This document shows positions 23,361 to 32,332 of a DNA stretch of 35,630 nucleotides, one piece after another. The stretch is from Prototheca cutis. Its lineage: Eukaryota; Chlorophyta; Trebouxiophyceae; Chlorellales; Chlorellaceae. The stretch lies in NCBI GenBank assembly GCA_002897115.2, contig BCIH01000022.1, positions 63,448 through 99,077 on the forward strand. The letters are read 5' to 3'. A program made the position numbers and the translations under genes. Under the pieces are notes generated by a model. That model made no database searches. It saw only the letters and a program-made list of their open reading frames with translations, and was not told the origin of the DNA. How positions within the stretch are numbered: position 1 is the stretch's first letter; every line of letters starts with the position of its first letter.

Positions 23361-26300
23361 ATGCGGTCAATGGCCCTCGCCACGCTGGCCATCATGGCCG
23401 TGGCATTCTCGGTTTCACCCGTTGCCGCCACTGGGCGTGCCATGATCGAACTGGTCACGGCCGACGGATCCCCCCTCAGCACTATCCCTACCGGCAAGAT
23501 GTACAACTGGTCAGACACCTCGCCCAGTGGAATCGCGCGCGGCATGCCCGACATCCCCCTGACCGATCCTCGGCTCCAGCCCGCCCCGGAGGGTTATCCG
23601 GAGCAGGTTAGCATCATGTACTACGGACCCACAACCATTCGCTTCGGCTGGTCCACGGGTGAGACCGCGGATGTTGTTTGTAGATGATGTAATGGGATTG
23701 CAATGTATTCGGATGTGCGCGCTGATGGTCGCTGGTTTGGCGGGGTTTCCTCGAGGTGTGCATGTTTGAAGCCCAGGCCTCTGATCCTCGCATTTGCCTT
23801 GTGTGCCCATGGTAACAGGCGATCAGCACTCGGCGTCGCACTCCAACGCGTGTCCTATGCCACCCTACTGATTTCCAGGCCAGTACCAGGTTGGGTACGG
23901 CGAGCTCAACGGCAACCACGACGACGCCAACTCCGACGTGCAGCTCGGCTTTGCCTCTGGAGCATACACCGAGGCTTACAGTGGTGAGGGGATGTGTGGG
24001 TGGGTGGGTGGGTGTGCGTAGCAGTGCGTGCGTGCGTGCGTGCGTGCGTGCGTAGCAGTGCATTGTGAATGGAAGCGTGCTATGATGAGCAGATCTAAAT
24101 TGTTTTTCTGCCCTGCCCTGCAAAGAATGGCTGCAAGTGTTTGCCATTACACATGTCGAGCAGGCTGGTGTGCCAGATTACTCAAGTGATGGTGCTGTGT
24201 CTCTCCACTGCAGCTGACACCTCGATCCATGTTGGCCCTACTCCCCAAACGCACCCGCAGGCACTTCCACGCACTACAACTACACCTACTGGGGATTCCC
24301 TGGCGCGCTCAACTACACCAGCGGCAAGCTGCACTCGGTGGTCGTCGAGGATCTGGTCCCTGGCACGACCTACTACTACCGCGTCGGCGATGCCGACACA
24401 CAGTACTGGAGTGATGTGCGTGGGATAGTGTGGAATTTTGTGGGGGGGACGGGTGGACACGGGTGTTTGCGCCAACGGCAGGAAATACTGCATGTTGTCA
24501 TTCATGGTCCAGGAACTGGGGGTCACATTGGTTGGAGTGCCGAGTCTCGCACTGAAGGTGTGGATGCCTCCTGCCCGGCATGCGAAGTGGCTGCCTGACA
24601 TCACCCCGCCCAGCTGTTTCACTCACAGCCCCTGCTTCCATCCCCATGTACAGGAGTTCAGCTTCACCGTGCCCTCCGCCGCGGACGATGGATACCCATT
24701 CCTGCTGGGCATCATTGGTGATGTGGGTCAGACTGACAACTCCTCTGATACTATTAACCACCTCGTTGCAAGCGAGCCCCAGGTATGGTTGTGGGCGACG
24801 ATGTTGCTGTGATACATGCTGCCCAGAGGAGGGATGGAGTATCCTTGTCGGCCATGGCCCGATGTGCACGATGACTCATCATCACCCAACAAGCGCGCGC
24901 GTGCGCACACACACATGCACACGCACGCACGCACGCACGCATGCACACAGGCGGTGATCTTGGCTGGTGACCTGAGCTATGCCGACGACTACATCTCCAA
25001 TGGCACCATTTCCCCCTTCATCAACAACAATACCTGGGGACTGAAGGCTGTGCCCGGCCCCGAGGTGCCGGTGCCATGGCCTGTGAGTGGTACTTTCCAG
25101 CCCCGATGGTGAGTCCTCGTGGCTTGGAGACGTGCAACTGAAATCCTGTCGGAAGTATTGATGGCCCGTGCACAATGAACTTTGAAAATCACCAGCGAAA
25201 CTGTTTGCCAAAGACGCACGCTTGCACTTGGAGAATCCTTTTCCCTGCCCAAATAGACAAAGGCCTATGTGCGTGAGATTGTTTGCCACATTTGCAGGGA
25301 TTCTTGGGGTCGCCTGGCCAGTGCCGCCACGAGCCAGATCCCCTTCTTGTTTGCGGCCGGCAACCACGAGCTGGAGGTCCAGAGCAACGGCCAGAGCTTC
25401 GTTTCCTACAAGGTGAGCGGTTGTTGTATGATCCCATCCCACAAGCCATGCCCAGACACACCAATCCTCCCTAACCCCCCACCCCAAAAGCACACACACA
25501 CACAATCGACAGACTCGGTTCCCTGCGAACGCGGCGACGAGCGGCAGCAACAACCCGCTGTGGTACTCCCAGAACGTGGGCCCCATGCACATCGCCGTCA
25601 TCACTTCTTACGCTCCCTACGACATGACCTCGGAGCAGTATATGTGGCTGGAGTCTGACCTGGCCAATGTCAACCGCACGGAGACGCCGTGGCTCATCGT
25701 GGTCTTCCACGCACCCTGGTACACCTCCTACCGGTCGCACTACATGGAGGCCAACTGCCACCGCCTGGACACGGAGACATTGCTGTACGAGAACGGTGTG
25801 GACCTCGTGCTCAACGGCCACGTGCATGCCTATGAGCGCACCTTCCCTGTCTACAACTTCACGCTCAACGACTGCGGGCCCGTGCACATCACCGTGGGTG
25901 ACGGTGGCAATGTTGAGAAGCTTGCTGCTGTGTTTGCCGACCTTCCGGGCAACTGCCCCAACGTCACGGAATACGGCCCAGGGTACCAGCCAGAGGTGTG
26001 CCCGCAGTACCTCTACGACGGCGAGTTCTGCGCCTCCTCCCAGCCCTTCTGGTCGGCCTACAGGTAGATAAAATGGGCGGGTGGTTCCGGCTGTTTATTG
26101 TTTGTCGGGATGGGATTGGTGGGGGTGATAGAGTATGACTTCAGTCTCAAGCATGAGCCCTTTCCCCCATGGATTGACCGGCACACCCACCACTGTCTCA
26201 CAACCCTGCAGGGAGCCGTCCTTTGGCCATGCGACCCTGGAGATCCAGAATGCTACGCACGCCTACTTTGAGTGGCAGCGCAACCAGGACAACGAGACCT

Positions 26301-26380
26301 CTGTGGGCGATTCCGTCTGGCTCAAGCGTGACCCGGAGCAGTGCGGTATCCCACTGGAAGGCCTCAACAATCAGGCTTAG
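23361..26380 (+). CDS. purple acid phosphatase, plant-type high-molecular-weight (PAP2 of this window)
   Basis: Secreted binuclear metallophosphoesterase. Exons: 23361-23658, 23879-23983, 24261-24415, 24654-24782, 24951-25108, 25298-25412, 25513-26063, 26212-26380; all phases close, giving about 559 residues. The ATG opens a clear signal peptide (MRSMALATLAIMAVAFSVS, then AATG). A fibronectin-like N-terminal domain (PEQVSIMYYG, VVVEDLVPGTTYYYRVGD) is followed by the catalytic domain. Metal ligands are complete: IGDVG (D209), AGDLSYADDY (D236, Y239), AGNHE (N304), VVFHAPWY (H386) and NGHVH (H423, H425). FQPRWDSWGR bridges exons 5 and 6, confirming that junction. YREPSFGHATLEI marks the usual C-terminal strand. 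Potential N-glycosylation sites (NYT, NRT, NFT, NET) fit secretion. It differs clearly in domain layout from PAP1 at 12-15 kb, so it is not a recent duplicate. Confidence 0.95.
23995..24060. repeat. GGGT and GCGT microsatellites in PAP2 intron 2
   Basis: Four GGGT units shortly after the exon 2 donor, then GTAGCAGTGC flanking about six GCGT units. The GTAGCAGTGC element occurs on both sides of the GCGT array. Confidence 0.85.
24895..24948. repeat. CA/CGCA microsatellite before PAP2 exon 5
   Basis: GCGC and CA units followed by about five CGCA units, ending in the CACACAG acceptor of exon 5, so the repeat forms the 3' end of the intron. Confidence 0.85.
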
Positions 26381-27468
26381 GTTGTTCTTTTCTTTTCATC
26401 CATTTGCACTCTCCGTAGAACACGGTCTTCCACTTTCTTGAACCCCCACTTAGGCATGGGGTTGTCACTTGCTCAAATTGCCTAGGGCAGGCTCCAGCAC
26501 GCAGCTTTACCATCATGAAACTTTTGAACCCTCCTGTCATGTGAGTGGCATCCGGAATCTCCCGACCGTTCTGCTTGACGCCTTTCGATTACTCATGCAG
26601 ACTTCGTGGTTTTGCCTCCCAATGAAGAATGAAATACGCTGCGGATTTTTAAATGGGTAGAATATTGCAAGTTAGGGTGACCCGTGCTCGAAAGGACCTC
26701 GAAAGGGGAGCTGGTCGGTGTCCGCAACCTAGCACTGTGCATTACCGGCAGAAAATGATGAAACCTTCTCGAGATTCGTCGACTCCCACCTGCACAGCAA
26801 GGGCATGTTTTTCAAACAAAGTGCCTGTTGAACCGCATTCCCTGGCCGCGTCGCTCAGAGAATGATTTGGGTTCCTTCTTGGCAGCAGGACAGGTCGTGC
26901 AAGGAGCTTTTAGAAGGTCCTGCAAATTGACCCTGGCACGACAATTGTCACACCTTGGTGGNCCATCATTGAGGTGGTCCACCTTCCTATTGCCCTGCAG
27001 AGTGTGAAAATTTTCGGCCGTCAGTGATGCCCAGCAACCCCCGGGGTGATGTGACGCCGTTGCTGGCTGAGCTGGGTGCATTATTTTTGCCCTGCATGAT
27101 ATGTCCTCTCGGCCAGCGCTTGGATCTGAGCTGTTGTGTCATACCATTGTCAACCACACGACAAGAAAAAGATCCGTGCATCATTGCTCAGTGCTGAGGA
27201 AGGAGGGAGTTCACAAAATCAAAGGCACCGGCGGCTTGATTGCCCACTGCATTGGATTTTCCTGTGGAGTTGGTGAGTGGAAGGAGCGTGGGTTGTCAGG
27301 GAAGACGCCTGCTCCGTCGCATCAAGGTCCTGATGGGAGTTGAGTCACATCAAATGACGCCCACAGGCAGATGGCTGGTCTCTACCCCATGCCGCGGCGT
27401 GCACCTTGCAGCCGCCGTGCCAAACCCAGCCCTGTGCTGCAACTCCCATGCAACTATACACCATCGCA
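26381..27468. other. convergent intergenic region, PAP2 / tepsin
   Basis: About 1.1 kb between facing stops. It contains one undetermined base near 26962 and, on the minus strand at 26812-27081, an open frame with two CxxC pairs that I discuss as a finding but do not call as a gene. No clear polyadenylation signal was found. Confidence 0.5.
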
Positions 27469-28864
27469 TCAGCCCCCCGTCGCCAGGGAATCTCTCCAGA
27501 TCATGCCACCTCGCGTACCGTTCATGGCAGGCACACGGTGCACCGGGGATGAAACGGAACCCGCCCTGGACATCCCACTGCCGGCCGGCGTCCAGGTGGC
27601 TGTCATGCCAGTGGACCCGGTGCCCGATGCTTGCACACTGGCAGCTGCACTCCAACCCGTCGACCTTGATCCGGAGCGGGAATGAGAGTGCTCGCGCACC
27701 ATGGGGGCTCCAGGGACATGGACTCCGGGCAGGCCTCCCAGATCCAGCTCGGCCAGGCCAGGCAACCCGACATCTGGTGACCGCGGGGCAGAGGCAGCGG
27801 GTCCCAGACTGGAGTGGCCAAGTGACGGTGGGGGTGGTGTCTGCTGCGGCAGCGCAGGCCCCGAGGTGAAGGAGCCCCATGCGTCGCCAGGTGTGGCGCT
27901 GTGAGTCGGAGCCGGTGGCTGCGAGCCCAGCGTGGCGGCAGCAGCGTCTCGCACGGTGCTGCCGGCGGCATAAACATCGCCAAACCCGTCAAGCAAATCT
28001 GGGGCGACCGTTGCAGAGACACCTGTTGCGACCCTTGAATCCGACGTCGGATAAGAAGCAGCAGCCACAGGCACACAATTGCCCATCGCAACTGGTATTG
28101 CCGGAACATTATCGGTGGTACCACCGACGGGTGCCCCTAGTGTCAATGTCCCTCCCAGCGCCTCGCCCAGAAGGTCAACTTCGCCCGCCACAGACAAAGC
28201 CGCAGGTATGGTAGTCGTCCCCGGCAGTGACTCTCCAACCGTCGCAAAGGGGTCGCGGGGGGAGGGAGGAGGAGTAGCATCAACGGCCGCCACTGTCGTC
28301 GCCGCTGACGAGGAGCCCATCATCCCCCCAAACACATCGACAGATGCCGGGGCTGCGGCCGTGGGGGCAGTGGCTCCATCCAGTGAAGGTCCCGCGGCCG
28401 CACCACTGTCGGCCATGCCCCCCAGCAGGTCTGGCACAGGGGCCGCCGGCGTAGGGACCCTGGCCACGACTTGAGGTTTTTCGCCCCCATTCCGGAACCC
28501 ATTGGTCGTGGGTGGTTGGAGCGGGACCCCACCTCCACCACCACCACCAGTCTCTGTAGCGATGCCCAGTAGTCCAAGCACTCGCCTCGCGCGCTCCTTG
28601 ACGCTGGCCTGCGGAAGCTCGGCCGCGGAGCGGAGGGAATCGGGCCGCGCGGCCAGGGCAGCCCGGACGGCTGACGCCTGCGTTGTCGTTGACTGCTCCA
28701 GAAGCGCCTCGGCCCCGCAAAGAGCCCGCAATTTCGACTGCCAGGGAGCCCCGACATCCTGTATGTTGTGTGTGCGAGTGCGTTTCGTGTGTGTGGAAAG
28801 CGGGCTGGGGATGTGCAAAGGGGCGAGGGTGACGTCGTGTGGAGTGGCAGGGCTGGAAATCACG

Positions 28865-28901
<37 letters not shown>

Positions 28902-29541
28902 GAAGTAAGGCGTCCAACAATTAACACCAGCAGTAACCACGTGCCTTGAGGCGCTCCTCCAGGGCGTCGGCGAGTCTGCCGGCATCCATTCCCGCTGCTG
29001 CGGTGACAAAGGCGCGGAGGTCCTCCCGCGAAGCCGCCGCCCGGACGCCGCCCTGTGCGGTAAGCTTGGCGACCAGTCGGCCTTCCACAGTCGCCGCGGG
29101 CTGAGACTGGTGCTGCTGTACAGCAGATGTTGCTGACGACGACATATCCAGCGGCGCATCCCGGCCACCCTGGCCCATCTGAAGCAGGGCCCCGCTGCCC
29201 GTGTGAGGACCCTGAGGTGCCCTGGTCGCACCGTACTCTTGCCCACCACCGCCCAAGCCACGGGCCGGAAAGTCGCTGCTGCCAAAGCCGAGCATGCCTG
29301 ATGGACCAGTGCTGGCAGTGCTGGACACTGAGCCCCCACGGAGGCTGTCGCTGCCAAAGCCCTTCATCCGGCCCTGCAATGTATGGCAGTGTGAGGCCGA
29401 GTGAGGTGGGTCTTCAGATGCTGTGCTTGGTGCGTGGGGTGCCAGTGGTATGCCAGTGGTCTGTTGAACCCTTGACCCACCACAGGTCTCATCTGATTTA
29501 TAGCAGCACTGCTCGTCGCCTGTTTTGGACACCAGCATGCA

Positions 29542-29615
<74 letters not shown>

Positions 29616-30387
29616 AAAAAAAGGGCATACCTGGAGGTGCACACCCACAGCATCAGCGGGTGATGCCGTGGGTGTGCCATGCAGTGCCTCCATAGCTTCT
29701 TTTGCGAGTGCCTGGACACGTTGCCAGGGGATGTCGCCCTTGAAGGGGCACGGCTCGCACCGGTACGTAAGCAGATCCCGAACTGCTGCCGATGTCACCT
29801 GTGCCAGCCGCTCCCTCAGCACGGGGTCGCCCCGGATGCAGGCATGCCGGACCAGCCGCAGTGCCTGTGATTGATGTGGGGGTGTCAGTGAGAATGGTGG
29901 TGTCAGAGGCACGGGTTGGCTGCGGCCGTCCTGCCTAGCGGAGCAGAATGCGTGTGTGCATGTGTGGCAGGCTCCGTCGCTGCACCAGCGGGCCCCCACC
30001 ACCCTGCACGCCACAATACTTTTTGCTTGACAGTGGCAGAGCGGCCCTTGAGCCGGAGGAGGATGGAGTTGGCAGCTGTATCGGCAGCTTCGCGGCTGCT
30101 GCCCACCATGGACACAATCTGGTCCATGACGTACACTGCAGCCGCCGTGCGGGAAAGGGAAGGGAGTTTGCTCAGTCATGAATACATGCGGCCACGTTAT
30201 CGCAAGGGCATGAGCCCATCGGGTCCCCACCCACCACACGGCGCATGGGTGAACGTGTGTAGACGGTCCCAAACCGGGCCATGTTCAGAATCTCACCCGG
30301 GGTGGGGTCATCGCTGGAAGTTGTTGCTTCTCCAATTTTGAGTTGCAACTGGACCGTGCCAACAAAACCCGCAAGCTTGGCCTGCAT
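27469..30387 (-). CDS. ENTH/VHS-like tepsin protein (plant MTV1-like), AP-4 accessory factor
   Basis: Tepsins ride on AP-4 coated vesicles at the trans-Golgi; the plant homologue MTV1 acts in vacuolar transport. Exons (minus): 30387-30297, 30135-30020, 29864-29631, 29373-28945, 28758-27469, phases closing, about 719 residues. The ENTH domain (residues 1 to about 147) reads SSDDPTPVYVMDQIVSMVGS, LLRLKGRSATVKQKALRLV, VRDLLTYRCEP and ALAKEAMEAL; the MTV1-like MKGFG follows at the exon 4 start. A second conserved block (about 240-360) includes LVAKLTAQGGVR, RLADALEERLK, then APWQSKLRALCGAEALLEQ and VKERARRVLGLLG. The rest is a disordered Gly/Ala/Pro/Thr-rich tail with DLLG, DVFGGM and DLLDGFGD elements that look like adaptor-binding motifs. 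The intron between exons 4 and 5 appears to use a GC donor. Frame-compatible introns inside the long last exon cannot be excluded. Confidence 0.9.
28864..28901. repeat. CG/CA dinucleotide microsatellite in tepsin intron 4
   Basis: Short CG run followed by about 15 CA units, GT repeats in gene sense, inside the intron with the proposed GC donor. Confidence 0.9.
29544..29622. repeat. C70 homopolymer followed by A9 in tepsin intron 3
   Basis: Seventy uninterrupted C (29544-29613) then nine A. In gene sense this is T9 followed by G70, beginning within ten bases of the exon 3 donor. The printed length is probably inexact because sequencing slips in such tracts. Confidence 0.9.
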
Positions 30388-30824
30388 CGTGGCCGGCCGG
30401 CGGTCAGAGGATCACTCGAGACGACCTTCCGGTCCTGGGCACGCCACTCCCTTGGAGCTTGTCCCTCGATGGACCCAAATTGACAGCATTTGGATCAGGG
30501 CTCTGCCTGGCAATGCATGCCATCGCCGAGCAGGAGCGAGCATGCGGGTCCTGCTCCGCACATTGCCACCCACCCGGAGTGCGGTGTCGGATCTCATCCA
30601 TCGCGGGTGCCGACGAAGTTGGGCATGTTCGAAACTCGCACCTGTCACTGCCAAAACTGCAACGCTATTAGCTCTGCTGGAACGGCACCTGGCCCATATG
30701 ATTTGCTGATATAGAGCAAATACCTGTTGTTGCATCGCCTGAGTGGCCTTGGTCCTTTGCCCTGCAAAAGGGGCAGTTGGTCTTCTGTCCGAAAGCGGGC
30801 CGGGACTGGTGCCCTCCAGCGCGC
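30388..30824. promoter_or_regulatory. divergent intergenic region, tepsin / unknown plus-strand gene
   Basis: About 437 bp between the tepsin ATG and the proposed ATG of the next plus-strand gene. Short open frames occur on both strands without family resemblance, and no TATA or RNA gene is recognised. If the plus-strand model is wrong this region simply extends further right. Confidence 0.35.
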
Positions 30825-31779
30825 ATGTCTGGCAGCAAACGGGACTGGCATTACCATGACGACGACCTTTTGGACAACATGTTTACCCACAAGCGTTTTG
30901 CCGCGGATGTACGTAGACCACGCGTGGATGCGGGTGGGCATGCTCTCGACCACCGGCGACATGCCCATTGCCAGGGAGTTACGAGCTCCACTGCGGGCCA
31001 TGCTCGCGCCCCCAAACAAGCCATCGCCCACTTTCCGTCCATCATCCAGGCTATAGCGGGAGATTTTCGGCGTCTGCAGGGGCCGTCCGCCTCAGCATCG
31101 TCAGGCTGTGAATCATGTGAGGGCAGAGGGCGGCCATTCTGGGCACCCCCAGGTGGTCAGAACCAAGCTGAAGAGATGCACACCCCCGAAAAGCAGACTT
31201 GTGCGAGAACAGGTCTGCGTGGCAGGTTACGTGGTGATGATCTGAGCCTCGCAGAGCGGCTACCCATCTCCCCCAATGACCTGCGAGCAGGGTCGACGAA
31301 TCTACGCAAGGTACGTTGGCGACCGGTGCCTGGGCCTGGCAGGCTTTCCGCACACATGCGGGGTTGTTTTTGTGAGATCTAAACTGGATGAACGCGGCAT
31401 GGCCCTTGGCGCATGCACGGAGGGTTGTTGCATGCTGCCATTGTGACCCCTTCATGTTTTTTTCTGATGTGACGGGGTGCCCCCACCGTTCCCTCCCCTG
31501 TTGAGCAGAGCAGATCCACTTTGTTCCTCCCTTGTCTCACCTCAGGCCACGCTCATACGGCGAATGCTGCAGCAGAAAGCGTACAACCTCCCGCCGGCGG
31601 CGTTACCATTCTGGGAGCACCTTTCCTCGGCGAGTCACCCCTCTGCACGCAAGCTGCCCTTTCCCCCAGCCGGCCTGTCTGATGGCATGTTCGACCCTGT
31701 GCTGGCTGTGGGCCACGCCAGCACAGATACCACCTCCAGGCTCCAGGGTTCATCTTTGCGATCAACGCCTATGCCGTGA
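30825..31779 (+). CDS. hypothetical protein, three-exon model, family not recognised
   Basis: I do not recognise this gene. The model is exons 30825-30908, 31050-31310 and 31546-31779, all phase 0, about 192 residues. Support: exon 1 ends at a near-ideal donor (GAT|GTACGT), exon 2 ends at AAG|GTACGT, and exon 3 follows a strong pyrimidine-rich acceptor ending CTCACCTCAG. The N-terminus MSGSKRDWHYHDDDLLDNMF is charged and His/Asp-rich. The middle is hydrophilic, and across the exon 2/3 junction the sequence RAGSTNLRK joins ATLIRRMLQQKAYNLP, which looks like a folded helix followed by PFWEHL. No signal peptide or membrane segment is seen. Caution: intron 1 is 141 bp without stops in this frame, and a protein-like frame on the minus strand covers 30890-31075, so strand assignment is not secure. 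The 3' end could continue past the stop through another intron. Confidence 0.42.
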
Positions 31780-32332
31780 CAAGGGCCCTTGTTGCCACTG
31801 GGACTGTACAAACCGCCGTCCGACAGGCCACTTGCAATCAGAGGCTGTCTGGCATCCGTTTGGCACATTCCTGCATATCAACGGCAATGACGGCGACAAG
31901 ACAGCTGCCTCGGTGTGGCAGCTCGCTCCCTGGTCCCTCACGCATGTACGCTGCTCAGCCTTGTCAGAACCTTGGAGGAGGGGCGTTTCGGTGCTCAGTT
32001 TTGACCAGCCCGTTGCCATGCTCTCCCTTGTGACATTTTTCTTTTGGCATTCAACTGTGTGTGTCTCCGTCTGGCAGGCAGTCGCACTTGTGTTCGACAC
32101 AACACAGCCCCTTGTCGTTTGGAAACCCCGTGCAGTCTTTCTGTCTGCCTGGGCAGAGAGGTGGGGTTTGCTTTACCGATTCTCCTCCGCCGGTTGTTTG
32201 GCTTGCTCTGTCCTCGCTGCGTGTGAAGTTTCATATCGTCGCAGTGATATCGTTGAAAGCATTCCTGGGAGGGACCAGGGAATTCCGCTGCACTGCACGG
32301 CACTTTCAGAGCAAAAGGCACCACACCCCTGC
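31780..32332. other. convergent intergenic region, unknown gene / TRM6
   Basis: About 550 bp. A long plus-strand open frame crosses it into the antisense of TRM6, but it shows no family features. No clear polyadenylation signal is seen on either strand. Confidence 0.45.

Noticed and set aside
23995..24060. Short spaced repeats as a possible CRISPR-like array
   Set aside because: They are simple microsatellites inside a spliced eukaryotic intron, without unique spacers.
29364..30272. 302-codon minus-strand frame including a poly-Gly stretch
   Set aside because: It reads through the G70 tract as poly-Gly and merges tepsin introns; the spliced tepsin exons in the same area explain the conserved parts.
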